From Pirellulales bacterium (GTDB taxonomy: Bacteria > Planctomycetota > Planctomycetia > Pirellulales > DATAWG01): a DNA stretch of 64,000 nt. Numbering within the stretch: the stretch's first letter is position 1; each line of letters opens with the position of its first letter. The notes beneath the pieces are model-generated. The model searched no databases. It saw only the letters and a list, made by a program, of their open reading frames with translations, and was not told the DNA's origin. The position numbers and the translations under genes are program-made. Positions 25,522 through 34,500 of the stretch are shown one piece after another. The stretch is from contig DATAWG010000034.1 in the NCBI GenBank assembly GCA_036267355.1, forward strand, positions 1 to 64,000, given 5' to 3'.

Positions 25522-26700
25522 CTATTCCTCGATCGCGTAACGCACCAAAATCTGCATCTGTTTGTTGTCGGGCAAACCGGTGTCGAGAAAAATGCGCGCC
25601 AATGGGGCGATCGGGGTGCCTAAATGGTCTTCCGAAGGCGTGCCGGGCGGAATTTCGATCGTCAGCGGCACGCGTCCGACGTCGGCCTTCAATTTCTGCA
25701 ACTTTCCCACGGTCGCTTTAAGCGTCGTCGGCACCACCTTGGCGACCCGAAAATCAGCCTGTTTGAGTGCATCGCCGCGAATCATCAGGTACAGCACCGC
25801 TTTCGCCCCTTCGCGCGACCGCACCTGATCCAGCATCAAAATTCCCCGCGCGGCATCCCACTCCGGTCCCCCTTGTAATTCCACCTGGCTAGCAATGTGC
25901 CCTTCGATGGCCAATTGCAACTGAGGATTGCCGGGCGTGTTCAATTGAAAGCGGATTCTCTCGGCAAATGCCCCTGCGGGCAAGCCGGGTTTGACGGTGA
26001 CATACACCAGCACGCCGCTTTTTGCCCCTTCTTCCTCCTTTAGCTGGTCCGCCGTCAGGGGCGTTAGGGCGAGGTCGAAAAACTTCGCCAACGATTTGTC
26101 CGACCATTGCGGATCCTCGACAGCCAGATGGTCGCTATCGAACGAATACACGCGCGATTCGGCCGTCTCGCTTCGATTGGGCGCGATGCTAGAGAAAACA
26201 ATCGTCTCTGGCGCCTGCAGATAGCTTGACACGACGTTGCCGTAGACGGTCAATTCGAGTCTCTGCCGCGCCGGGTCGTTGGTCAGCACCTGGGCGCTTT
26301 GCCGAAATGGGCCGCGCGACTTCGGATGCCATTCGACTTCGACTATCGTCGAGCCGCCGGGCGCGACGTTGGGATGATCGATTTTCGATAGCGTGCAAAC
26401 ACAACTGGTTTCACCCTTGGTCAGAACCAGCGGCCCACGGCCGACATTCTTGAACACGAACGCATGTCGCCCCTTGCCGCCGAGTTCGATGCTGCCGAAA
26501 TTGAACTCATCGTTTTCCAAGACCAGCTTGGGTTCATGGCCCGGCAGCGCGAGAGCCGGCGAAGTGAGCGGCGACGCGGGCCAACCCCACTGGATGCGCT
26601 CGCCGCCGCTCGGCCGAAGCCCCAACTCCGCGACGGTCCAAAACCATCCGCCGACGATGCCGACGAGCAGCGCGGCGCCTGCAATAATCCAGACTCGCAT
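25522..26700 (-). CDS. DUF1573-domain periplasmic protein
   Basis: A 392-residue protein anchored by an N-terminal transmembrane segment (about residues 4-24). The first domain (about 60-160) fits DUF1573, an immunoglobulin-like fold: FNFGSIELGGKGRHAFVFKN, LVLTKGETSCVCT and VAPGGSTIVEVEW. A second similar domain and a third domain with LYLMIRGDALKQ follow. Domains of this type often lie beside extracellular redox or cytochrome genes, which fits the next gene downstream. The function of DUF1573 is not established. Confidence 0.82.
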   Translation of the reverse strand: MRVWIIAGAALLVGIVGGWFWTVAELGLRPSGGERIQWGWPASPLTSPALALPGHEPKLVLENDEFNFGSIELGGKGRHAFVFKNVGRGPLVLTKGETSCVCTLSKIDHPNVAPGGSTIVEVEWHPKSRGPFRQSAQVLTNDPARQRLELTVYGNVVSSYLQAPETIVFSSIAPNRSETAESRVYSFDSDHLAVEDPQWSDKSLAKFFDLALTPLTADQLKEEEGAKSGVLVYVTVKPGLPAGAFAERIRFQLNTPGNPQLQLAIEGHIASQVELQGGPEWDAARGILMLDQVRSREGAKAVLYLMIRGDALKQADFRVAKVVPTTLKATVGKLQKLKADVGRVPLTIEIPPGTPSEDHLGTPIAPLARIFLDTGLPDNKQMQILVRYAIEE

Positions 26701-26757
26701 TGGTCAACTCCAGAACGTCAAAGATCGCTCAACAAATGCTGGGTGGTGGGCCGTCCC

Positions 26758-26820
26758 TCGCTAACGCTTCGGGCTAGTATCGCGCTGGGTCGCGTCCATA
26801 CTAGCCCGAAGCGTTAGCGA
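26758..26820. repeat. 23-bp perfect inverted repeat, TCGCTAACGC family
   Basis: 26758-26780 and 26798-26820 are exactly complementary, with a 17-base loop. It lies between the O-antigen-ligase-like gene and the DUF1573 gene, both on the minus strand. Confidence 0.8.
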
Positions 26821-26879
26821 CTCGGCGATCGTGATCAAGCTATCAAAGCACCGCGGGCATCGACGCCCGGCGGCCCGCG

Positions 26880-29480
26880 CTACCGCGGTTTTCGTCCTTG
26901 GCCGGGAGGCAGCGGCGGCCCGAGCCGGGGCGCTGGCCACGGGGCAAGCTTAAGATTATCGCCCGAAATAATACGCTCGGCCAGCTTGCGTTGTTCGTCG
27001 TTCAGGGCCCGTTCGGCCGGGGGGCGAAGTTCGTCGAGCCGCAGCGCCTCGCGGGCCGCCGCTTTTGCCGCGGCGGTGTCGCCGGTCAGCGCCAGCGTTT
27101 GAGCCAATTCGAATTGGATGGCGACGCCGGTCGGATAAAGCTCGGCCGCTTGCCGGCAAAGGTCGACTGCGTTGCGCCCGTCGGCGGGCACCCGGCTGAT
27201 TTCGAAAATCGCCTGCCAAACGCTGCCGGCCTCGGCTCGCAGGGAGGCGGATTGCGGCTCCAACTCCAACGCTTGGTTCATCCAGTTTTCGAAATCGCCG
27301 ATCAATCGGCTGGTGAACGGGCCGCTGCGATGCCCTTGTTGGTCGCCGCGGAGCCACTCGGCAAACCGCAATATGGCAAGGTCCCTGCGAGGCTCAACGG
27401 CAAGAGGATCGGCCTCGGCGGCCTGCATGAGCTCCTGCACCTGTTGCGAATCGTTGCCGTCGGCCGCATACGCCCGGGCGGAATCCAAGTCGCCTTGCGA
27501 TACGAGCACCGGTTCGTAAGCGGTCAGATATTGCGACACCCACAGGCCAACCACGATCACGAGCAGCGCCACGCTTATGCCCCATGGCAGCGATTTTTTG
27601 CCGTCGCCACGTTCGCCGCGTTCGCCGACGTCGCCATGAGCCAGGGCCATCGCCGCTTGCCGGGAATCGGCGGCATTCAGCCCGAGGGCGAGCAGCAGCC
27701 AGAGCGTTTCATTGACGCCGCCGAACGTAATTCCGCCGACGGCCAACAGGGCAACGAGCAACACCAGCATCCCGATGCCGCAGAGCCATGGCGAAAGCCG
27801 GCCGTCGCGAATCCATGGCCAGAGCAGCCACCAGGTGACTCCGGCGATCGCCATCCGCACGACCGCCTCTTCCTCCCAACTTGCAAAACCTAATAACAAA
27901 TTCCATCGCAGCGCGAGCCACACTCCGACCAGCGCGCCGCCGAAGATCCACCAGGCGCCATCCGATAGTCGCGGCACAAGTTCGGCGATTGCAACCGTCC
28001 TGAATTCGCCGTCGGCGACGATGCGAGCCGCGCGATTTCGCCGGCGCAGACGGATGGCAAAGCCGGCGACGATCGCGAGAAACAAGACGAGCGCGGGCAG
28101 TCCCGCGCTGGCGGCGATTTCCAGGGCGAAATTATGCGGATCGCGCACATCCTCCCAAGCCGATGGAAGGCGATACTGCGTGTAATAATCGCCGAAATTT
28201 CCCGGCCCGACGCCCCACCAAGGTCGATCGGCAATCATCCGACACGTCGCGCGCCAATAATCGAGCCGCACTTCGAACGAACGAGCGGCCGGTTTGCGCA
28301 ATTCCGGTCGCACCGCGAAGAGGACGACAACGCCGACCGCCGAAACCATCGCCAGCAGCATTGCGGCGAGCGCAATCCATCGAACCCAACGGACGGACCT
28401 TGGCCGCGGTGCTGCCGCTTTGACCGGCGCCTCGTCGGCGGAGCACCAAACCGCGAATAGCCACCAAACCGCAATGCAACCGAGCCCCACGACCGTCCCA
28501 ATCCACGCGCTGCGGCTGCGCGTGAGCGCCAAGGCGAATGCAATCAGAATCGCACACGCGACTATGCCCAAGCGGTGCCAAAACCGGCGCGATGCCCGTT
28601 GCCGCAGCTGCCAGCCAAGTAACGCTAGGCCCAATGCGATCACCAGCCAGGGGGCGAGAAACGCCGCCAGCGAATTCGTGAGATTGAATGTCGCATACGG
28701 TTCCGGGCTGTTCAGCCGATCGGCAAAGCTGCGATACGCTTGCGTACCCGGAGCAGGGACATCCATCTGCGCTTCGCGAAACATCGCCTCGGGATGTTCG
28801 ACAAACCGCTGCCGGTTGGCCGGCATCGTGACAACGTATTGGTAGAGTGCCGCGACCGCCAGCATCATGCCGACGGCGATCATCACGGCGACCATGGCCC
28901 GCGTTTCCCGGCCGCTGTTCTGCCGTGCCCTGGTCTGCGTTGTGCGACTCTGCCCTGGGGCGTCCTGCCGTGTGCCACTGGCTTTGCCAGTGCTCGCATC
29001 AACGTGTTCGTTAGCAATAGCCGCATCGAAAAAAGCTGCCGGCTCGACCAATTGCCGCAGCAGCAGAAACGCGAGCAATGTCGCGACGCCTTCCCAAAGC
29101 ATGTTGATCGATGGCCGCGGCGCCGAATGGACGGCTCCCCGCAGCGCGGCGACCGACCACCATCCGCTGAAGGCGACCGCTGCCGCGTCGATCCAGCCGA
29201 AGCGAACTTGCAGCCGCGGCCGACTGAGCGATTGGACAACCCACAACGCGGCCAGCGCAATCCAAAGCGCGGCGGCAACCTGGCCATCGCCAATCCACGG
29301 CCCACCGTCGCTGGGTACTAGCGGTCGGGCAACCAGAATCGCGGCAGCCAAGGCCAACAGCAGATGGCGAAAGCGATCGCCCGATCCTGCCGCCGCGCCG
29401 GGAGACGCTTCGGCCCAGGATGCCTGGCCGCTTGCCGGAGTCGCGATGTCGCGTTGTTGTTTGCGATGGCGGCGAGCCAT
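26880..29480 (-). CDS. O-antigen ligase/polymerase-like protein with TPR-type tail
   Basis: An 866-residue polytopic membrane protein of the Wzy/WaaL type, which joins or polymerises polysaccharide units on the outer side of the inner membrane. A dozen or so hydrophobic segments fill about residues 30-620; the family motif WWGVGPGNFGDYYTQY followed by RDPHNFALEIAASAGLPALV lies near 430-465. The region after about 670 is soluble and Glu/Ala-rich, consistent with tetratricopeptide repeats (QQVQELMQAAEADPLAVEP, TAAKAAAREALRL). Part of the N-terminal third, in the periplasmic loop near residues 165-190, is encoded by a dispersed repeat. It follows the WecA/TagO-like gene by 77 bases, so both probably serve exopolysaccharide or O-antigen synthesis. 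Confidence 0.82.
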   Translation of the reverse strand: MARRHRKQQRDIATPASGQASWAEASPGAAAGSGDRFRHLLLALAAAILVARPLVPSDGGPWIGDGQVAAALWIALAALWVVQSLSRPRLQVRFGWIDAAAVAFSGWWSVAALRGAVHSAPRPSINMLWEGVATLLAFLLLRQLVEPAAFFDAAIANEHVDASTGKASGTRQDAPGQSRTTQTRARQNSGRETRAMVAVMIAVGMMLAVAALYQYVVTMPANRQRFVEHPEAMFREAQMDVPAPGTQAYRSFADRLNSPEPYATFNLTNSLAAFLAPWLVIALGLALLGWQLRQRASRRFWHRLGIVACAILIAFALALTRSRSAWIGTVVGLGCIAVWWLFAVWCSADEAPVKAAAPRPRSVRWVRWIALAAMLLAMVSAVGVVVLFAVRPELRKPAARSFEVRLDYWRATCRMIADRPWWGVGPGNFGDYYTQYRLPSAWEDVRDPHNFALEIAASAGLPALVLFLAIVAGFAIRLRRRNRAARIVADGEFRTVAIAELVPRLSDGAWWIFGGALVGVWLALRWNLLLGFASWEEEAVVRMAIAGVTWWLLWPWIRDGRLSPWLCGIGMLVLLVALLAVGGITFGGVNETLWLLLALGLNAADSRQAAMALAHGDVGERGERGDGKKSLPWGISVALLVIVVGLWVSQYLTAYEPVLVSQGDLDSARAYAADGNDSQQVQELMQAAEADPLAVEPRRDLAILRFAEWLRGDQQGHRSGPFTSRLIGDFENWMNQALELEPQSASLRAEAGSVWQAIFEISRVPADGRNAVDLCRQAAELYPTGVAIQFELAQTLALTGDTAAAKAAAREALRLDELRPPAERALNDEQRKLAERIISGDNLKLAPWPAPRLGPPLPPGQGRKPR
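28970..28992. repeat. Dispersed repeat arm inside the O-antigen-ligase-like gene
   Basis: GTGTGCCACTGGCTTTGCCAG plus TG matches, with one difference, the arms of the inverted repeat at 47247-47325. Here it lies in frame inside a coding sequence and encodes part of the DASTGKASGTRQD stretch. Confidence 0.75.
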
Positions 29481-29557
29481 AGGCCAAAGACCGGAAGCAA
29501 GAGTAATTCGAAACGATTAGAAAAGCCTGCACTCCCTCGATCGGCCGGCAATCCGGC

Positions 29558-30733
29558 TCAATGGGTTCGCCGGCGCCGTGCCGCGGTTTCCAAAATTCCG
29601 ATCAACAGCAACACGCAGCCGACTAGCAGCACGATCATCATGGCGCCGACCTGATCGACTTCGTGCAGCAGCAGCGCCCCCAAGCCGCATGTTGCCGTGA
29701 GCAGATAAATCGTCAGCACGGCTTGGGTTTTCGACAGCCCCAGTTCGACCAGCCGGTGGGAAAAATGGCTCTTGTCGGCTTGAAATGGGCTGCGGCCTTC
29801 CCGCAAGCGAATCGCCATGACGGTAGCCAAATCGTACAGCGGAACGGCCAGCACGCATATCGGCGCCAAGATCGCATGCCGCGGCAGGTCGCCGCCGGCA
29901 TACGTGGCCACCGTGGCGATCGTCGCCAGTGAGAAGCCGAGAAAATAGCTTCCCGCGTCGCCCATGAAAATCCGGGCCGGCGGCCGATTGTGCCACAAGA
30001 ATCCCAACAGCGAGCCGACGAGCACCAATAGAAACCCAGCCACGAACAAATGCGGCAGCCGGCTTTGCGGATCGGGCACCAAGAGCATCACGGCTGCCAA
30101 CATCGCTGCCGCAATCGCTCCCACACCCGCCGACAGCCCATCCATGTTGTCGAGCATGTTGAACGAATTCACCAACCCGACGATCCACAACAGGCTGAGC
30201 AATCCGGCGGCCCACGGCCAATGCGGCACGAGCGACAGTTTCCATCCGCGAACGAACACCACCACGATCGCCGCGAGCGTTTGCGCCCCGAGCCGCAGCC
30301 GCCAATCGACCCCGCGATAATCGTCCACTAGCCCGAGGGCCAGTAGCAATGTTCCCAGGCCCAACAACAACCAAAGATCGGCCGACTGTAGCCACAGGCC
30401 GTTGAGAAAGGGCTGAATGAATCGCAGCGCGGGAAACGAGGCAAGCCAGTTTTCGAACGGATCCGGATCGATGTGCCAAATCCAGAGCAAGAGTTGGCCC
30501 ACGGCAAACGGCAACAACACGCCGAGCCAAATTGCCAAACCACCGCCCAGCGGCGTCGGCGACGTGTGAACTTTCCGCGCTCCCGGCCGATCGACGAGTC
30601 CCCACCGCGGCGCGTGCCGGCGAAGCCAAAATGCGGCGACCCAGCTAATCGCCAGGCTCGGCCCGACGGCCGCGGCCAGGAAGATGAACCATTGCCCACC
30701 GCTCAGAGGATGTGAAAGAATGGGGACAGGCAC
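29558..30733 (-). CDS. WecA/TagO-like undecaprenyl-phosphate sugar-1-phosphate transferase
   Basis: A polytopic inner-membrane enzyme that starts lipid-linked glycan assembly by moving a HexNAc-1-phosphate to undecaprenyl phosphate. Motifs follow the family: RKVHTSPTPLGGGLAI, GLVDDYRGVDWRLRL with the Asp pair, NSFNMLDNMDGLSAG, FMGDAGSYFLGF and HFSHRLVELGLS. About eleven hydrophobic segments are visible. The predicted start is GTG at 30733; the first eight codons come from the terminal repeat of a small element at 30711-30798, so the true start may be different (CTG codons further in) or the element may have replaced the old start. It precedes the O-antigen-ligase-like gene. Confidence 0.87.
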   Translation of the reverse strand: MPVPILSHPLSGGQWFIFLAAAVGPSLAISWVAAFWLRRHAPRWGLVDRPGARKVHTSPTPLGGGLAIWLGVLLPFAVGQLLLWIWHIDPDPFENWLASFPALRFIQPFLNGLWLQSADLWLLLGLGTLLLALGLVDDYRGVDWRLRLGAQTLAAIVVVFVRGWKLSLVPHWPWAAGLLSLLWIVGLVNSFNMLDNMDGLSAGVGAIAAAMLAAVMLLVPDPQSRLPHLFVAGFLLVLVGSLLGFLWHNRPPARIFMGDAGSYFLGFSLATIATVATYAGGDLPRHAILAPICVLAVPLYDLATVMAIRLREGRSPFQADKSHFSHRLVELGLSKTQAVLTIYLLTATCGLGALLLHEVDQVGAMMIVLLVGCVLLLIGILETAARRRRTH

Positions 30734-30798
30734 CTCGCGGAAACCCTTTTATTCAGCCTTTTTCGACCGGGCCGGGAGCCAGTCCCCATTCTTTCACA
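30711..30798. mobile_element. 88-bp MITE-like element with 17-bp terminal inverted repeats
   Basis: TGTGAAAGAATGGGGAC at 30711-30727 is exactly complementary to 30782-30798. The interior is unrelated to genes. No target duplication is obvious. It lies on the start region of the WecA-like gene and six bases before the stop codon of the DUF4416 gene. Confidence 0.7.
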
Positions 30799-30803
30799 AG
30801 CCC

Positions 30804-31403
30804 TCACGTCGTTTTCCCCGTCGGCCGGGCTCGGAGTAACTGTCTCGCCGCGAGGAAAAATTCATGATAATCGGCCCGGCGGTAATCCGGAAATGTCCAG
30901 TCTCGCGGCTGCCAGCGGCCATCTTTGAAATTCAAGGTCACCTCGGCAAAAATTCCCTGGCCAAGATAGATGCGATGGGCGTGGTCTTTGGTCGAGGCGA
31001 GCACAAGTTTTGCAAGCGTCAGGTAGCCGGGATCGAGATTCAGCGGGCGCGGCTCCGGATGCCGGCTGAGCTCGGCATATTCCGCTTCCCAGCCAATCGA
31101 CTGCCGCTTCCATTGGCTCAATTCGCTCGAATCGCGCAGCGGCTCGAAGGCCCAAAATCGCTTGATCAACCCGCAGCCCATGGTTGCGCTGTAATAATCG
31201 GTTTCGCGGAATTCGAACGGCGGACTCGCAAGCGCCCCGGCACCCCAAGCTTCCGCCGCTCGGCGGCACCCCCACTCGAGAGCCTCGTGGTAGCGGCTGA
31301 ACGCGGCGAGGATCGGCAGAACTAGGGGCGACGGGCGAAGGAGGAAGGGCGAGCAAGGAGGGGCAGCGGTCGGGGGCAACGGGTCAGATGGTGGCTGGCT
31401 CAT
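30804..31403 (-). CDS. DUF4416 family protein
   Basis: A 199-residue soluble protein. The first 25 residues are Pro-rich and atypical. After it the DUF4416 pattern is clear: FSRYHEALEWGCRRAAEAWG, PPFEFRETDYYSATMGCGL, KRFWAFEPL, NLDPGYLTLAKLVLASTKDHAHRIYL, GIFAEVTLNF and WTFPDYRRADYHEFF. The function of this family is not established. It sits first in a minus-strand run followed by the WecA-like gene. Confidence 0.78.
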   Translation of the reverse strand: MSQPPSDPLPPTAAPPCSPFLLRPSPLVLPILAAFSRYHEALEWGCRRAAEAWGAGALASPPFEFRETDYYSATMGCGLIKRFWAFEPLRDSSELSQWKRQSIGWEAEYAELSRHPEPRPLNLDPGYLTLAKLVLASTKDHAHRIYLGQGIFAEVTLNFKDGRWQPRDWTFPDYRRADYHEFFLAARQLLRARPTGKTT

Positions 31404-31677
31404 GGAAACTACCGGCCGAAGGCTAAACGGCTGCAGGAGGAAGGTCGGAGGCTACAGGCTACAGGCTGCAGGCCATACCGGCTACAGACCTGTAGGACGC
31501 GTAGCGTCCGCAGGCCCTCGTACCGACAGGTTTTAGTCTTCCGTCTGTAGCCTTTTTCCTATCGTATAGTTGATTCGGGCCGAGCGCCGGCGCACAATGG
31601 GCAAATTCCGCTGGCAAATTGCGGAGCCGCTCTTGTGCTTACAACCACTTTTTCCGACACCTTTGGAGGAGATCACG

Positions 31678-32091
31678 ATGAAAGCTGCGGGATTGCTGTT
31701 GCTCGGTGCCGTGGTGACGATGGCCTTTTGGGTCTCGCAGGCTCAGGCGCTGCCGGCCTTCAAGAAAGCGTTCGAGCAAAAATATATTGCCCCGAGCAAC
31801 AATCCGGCCCTCAAGGCCGCGTTCAAGAAACAAAGCTGCAACGTCTGCCATGTGAAGGGCCAGGAAAAGACGGTCCGCAACGATTACGGCAAGGCCCTCG
31901 AAAAGTTTACCGGCGGCCATGTTGCCAAAGACATTAAGGCCGCCAAGGCCAGCGGCGGCGATGCGGCGGCCAAGGACGTGCTCGACAAAGCCGTCAAGGC
32001 GATCGAGGAAGGTTTCGACAAGGTGGGCGAAGAAAAGTCGCCGTCTGGAGACACCTACGACGAAATGATCAAAGCCGGCAAGCTGCCGTAG
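31678..32091 (+). CDS. Small exported mono-haem cytochrome-like protein
   Basis: A 137-residue protein with a signal peptide (about residues 1-24, ending AQALP) and a single CxxCH site, CNVCH (C54, C57, H58), preceded by a short helix (AFKKQSC). It ends with Lys/Ala-rich helices. A distal Met ligand is not obvious. GGAGGAG lies nine bases before the ATG at 31678, so this start is well supported. It likely carries electrons in the periplasm, partner unknown. The next gene (thioredoxin-like) is on the same strand but 470 bases away. Confidence 0.78.
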   Translation: MKAAGLLLLGAVVTMAFWVSQAQALPAFKKAFEQKYIAPSNNPALKAAFKKQSCNVCHVKGQEKTVRNDYGKALEKFTGGHVAKDIKAAKASGGDAAAKDVLDKAVKAIEEGFDKVGEEKSPSGDTYDEMIKAGKLP

Positions 32092-32561
32092 TCTGCCAGC
32101 AGGATGCTTTCGAAGAGCGGTATTCGCGAGGGCGGAGCGCCGGCGGCGCTTCCGCTCTCGCTTCGTTTCTGGATCGGGCCGCCCGGAGTCTTGCCGCCGT
32201 AGAAAGCCGCTCGGCATTCGGGATGCCGGGCGCCAGCCCCACGGCTCGGCGTGGGCAGGTTTTTGCGGATTACATGCCCACGCAAAGCCGTGGGCAGGGC
32301 ACTCCGTCCTGCGGCAATGGCGGCGGTTGTTTTCAGATCAATTCTTGTTTCCGGGCGACTTCAGCTAGCCATGCCGGTTGCGAGCGGTGTATGCTCTTAC
32401 GCAGCCCATTGCGTATGATTCCATCCAGATGTGGTCCGGCGCAATCGATCGGACGCGCCCTTTTTTGTCGCCGAGGAATAACTGGCCCGCGCTATCGATG
32501 CGGCCCTTCGATCTGGGGCCGAAGTGCCGGCAGGTATTTCTAATCCAAAGGAGAAATCGTC
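32092..32561. other. 470-base gap with one repeat
   Basis: Apart from the palindromic repeat at 32243-32316 this gap holds no recognisable gene. I could not find a convincing promoter pair in the last 200 bases before the thioredoxin-like gene, although an AAAGGAG Shine-Dalgarno sequence is present just before its ATG. Confidence 0.4.
32243..32316. repeat. GCCGTGGGCA-family palindromic repeat, copy 2
   Basis: It contains CGTGGGCAGG, CATGCCCACGC, GCCGTGGGCAGGGCAC and TCCTGCGGCA, aligning with 12724-12767 over most of its length. The arms GCCCACG and CGTGGGC can form a stem. Confidence 0.65.
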
Positions 32562-33737
32562 ATGCGTCGAACTCGCCTGCTCACACTGTTTGCCGCTCTG
32601 GCTGCCACCGGTTGCCTGATCTGGACGATTTCTCTCTGCCGAGCCGACGACAAGCCGGCCGAAAAATCGGCAACCGAAAAGCCGGGCGCCGGCACTGACG
32701 AAGATTCGCTCAAGCTTCCCACCGGCGGTCCTGAAGAATTGCAGAAATTCATCGACCGCGTGCGCACCATTCATCCGCCCCAAGACGAAGATCAAATCAA
32801 GCCGTTCGTGCTCAAGACGCGCGGAGCCATGCTGGAAGCCGCCGACAAAATCTTGGCCACCAAGCCCGAGGGAAAAACCCGGCTCGAGGCCATCCATGCC
32901 AAAGTCGAAGCGTTGAGCACGCTCGAAAACTTTGCCGACGATGCCAAGGCCGGCAAAGAGCTGCGCACGATGGTCGCCGATCTGAAGAACGACAAGGATC
33001 CGAAGATGGCCAAGCTGGGCGCGCAAATCGGCTTGCAACTTCAGGTGCGCGATCTGATGGAGGGCAAGGGATCGCCGGAAGAAAATCAAAAACTGTGGAC
33101 CGAAGTCAAAGCCAAGCTCGCCGCCGCGCCCGACAATAAGCAAGACATCCAAGTGGCGATGATGGTCGCCCAGGCCCTCGGCAATTCCACCGACACCAAG
33201 CTCGCCGTTCAGGCATATCACGATCTGAACGACATCCTTTCCAAGAGCGCGGATCCGCAGATCGCCGATCTGGCCAAGAGCTTCGAGGGGACCATCCGCC
33301 GGCTCGAACTCCCCGGCCATCCAATCGAATTGAAAGGTACGCTCGTTGGCGGCAAGCCGTTCAACCAGGCGTCGCTCAAAGGGAAGGTCGTGCTTGTGGA
33401 TTTCTGGGCCACGTGGTGTGGGCCATGCCGGGCCGAGCTGCCGAACGTCAAGAAGAACTACGCGAAGTATCACGACAAGGGGTTCGACGTTATCGGCATC
33501 AGCTTGGACGACGACCGCGACGCACTCGAGAAATTTCTCTCCGATGAAAAAATCCCCTGGCCGATCATCTACGGCGCCGAAGGCGAACCGCACGGTTGGG
33601 ATGAGTCGATCGCAAAATACTACGGCATCGGCGCGATTCCGGCGACGATCCTGGTTGACAAGGAAGGCAACGTCGTTTCGCTGAGCGCCCGGGGCAAGAA
33701 GCTTGGCGAATTGCTCGAAAAGTATCTGGGACAGTGA
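32562..33737 (+). CDS. TlpA-like thioredoxin-domain protein with long N-terminal domain
   Basis: A 391-residue exported protein. After a signal peptide (about residues 1-27) comes a 200-residue helical, Lys/Asp/Glu-rich domain with no known motif. The C-terminal 140 residues form a TlpA/ResA-type thioredoxin fold: ELPGHPIELKG, VVLVDFWATWCGPCRAELPN with active-site CGPC near residue 287, and GISLDDDRDALEKFLSD. Such proteins reduce disulfides or haem-cysteine ligands in the periplasm. A haem-binding protein is encoded 470 bases upstream, so cytochrome maturation is a possible role (inference). Confidence 0.83.
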   Translation: MRRTRLLTLFAALAATGCLIWTISLCRADDKPAEKSATEKPGAGTDEDSLKLPTGGPEELQKFIDRVRTIHPPQDEDQIKPFVLKTRGAMLEAADKILATKPEGKTRLEAIHAKVEALSTLENFADDAKAGKELRTMVADLKNDKDPKMAKLGAQIGLQLQVRDLMEGKGSPEENQKLWTEVKAKLAAAPDNKQDIQVAMMVAQALGNSTDTKLAVQAYHDLNDILSKSADPQIADLAKSFEGTIRRLELPGHPIELKGTLVGGKPFNQASLKGKVVLVDFWATWCGPCRAELPNVKKNYAKYHDKGFDVIGISLDDDRDALEKFLSDEKIPWPIIYGAEGEPHGWDESIAKYYGIGAIPATILVDKEGNVVSLSARGKKLGELLEKYLGQ

Positions 33738-33881
33738 GGCGTGCGACAGGCTTGAGGCTACAGGCTTAAGACTACACGCCAACGCCGGAAACACCGATTT
33801 GCCGCGCGGGCAGATTTGGCGACACGCCGGCGCGTTGCCCAACAGCCTCCCAGCCTTGCTGCGGCATAGGGAGAAACTCCT

Positions 33882-34339
33882 ATGGCTGTAAATCCGATTC
33901 CAACCGGCTACCACACCGCGACGCCCTATTTGATCGTTTCCGGCGCTGCCGCGGCGATCGAATTTTACAAACGGGCCTTCGGCGCTACGGAACTGTTTCG
34001 ACTCGACGGGCCGGACGGAAGCATCGGCCACGCCGAGATCAAGATCGGCGACCCGGCCATCATGCTGGCCGACGAGCATCCGGAAGTCGGAGCGATGAGC
34101 CCGAAATCGCTCGGGGGCACGGCCACGAGCATCTTGCTTTATGTCGAAGATGTCGATGCCCGTTTTCAGCAAGCGATCGCCGCCGGCGCAAAGGAACTGC
34201 GGCCGCTGAAAAATCAGTTCTACGGCGACCGCTCCGGTACGCTCGAAGATCATTCGGCCACAAATGGTCGATCGCCACGCACATCGAAGACGTTTCCGAG
34301 GACGAGATGCGCCGCCGCCTCGAAGCGATGAAGCCATAG
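33882..34339 (+). pseudogene. VOC-family (PhnB-like) protein gene with a C-terminal frameshift
   Basis: The first 123 codons match the PhnB-like glyoxalase/bleomycin-resistance fold: TPYLIVSGAAAAIEFYKRAFGA, DGSIGHAEIKIG, YVEDVDARFQQAIAAGAKEL and QFYGDRSGTLED. The family then continues PFGHKWSIATHIEDVS-EEEM. Here one cytosine seems missing at about 34250-34254, so the reading falls into a Thr/Arg-rich tail, while the next frame reads GHKWSIATHIEDVSEDEMRRR and ends at the TAG at 34337-34339. The lost segment holds a conserved Glu/His region. Either the gene is recently broken or the base call is wrong. Confidence 0.72.
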
Positions 34340-34500
34340 CGATCGGAAGTTGGGCAACATGTGTGCCGCTGCCGCCTCGTCCCTCGTCCCTCGTCCCTCG
34401 CCCCTCTCTTGCCTTGCAGCGATGTAAAAAACTCCGTACTATGCCCACTCGGATCTTGCCGAAATAGCGGATTTTTGAGCGTTTGGGAGCGAGCCGACGG

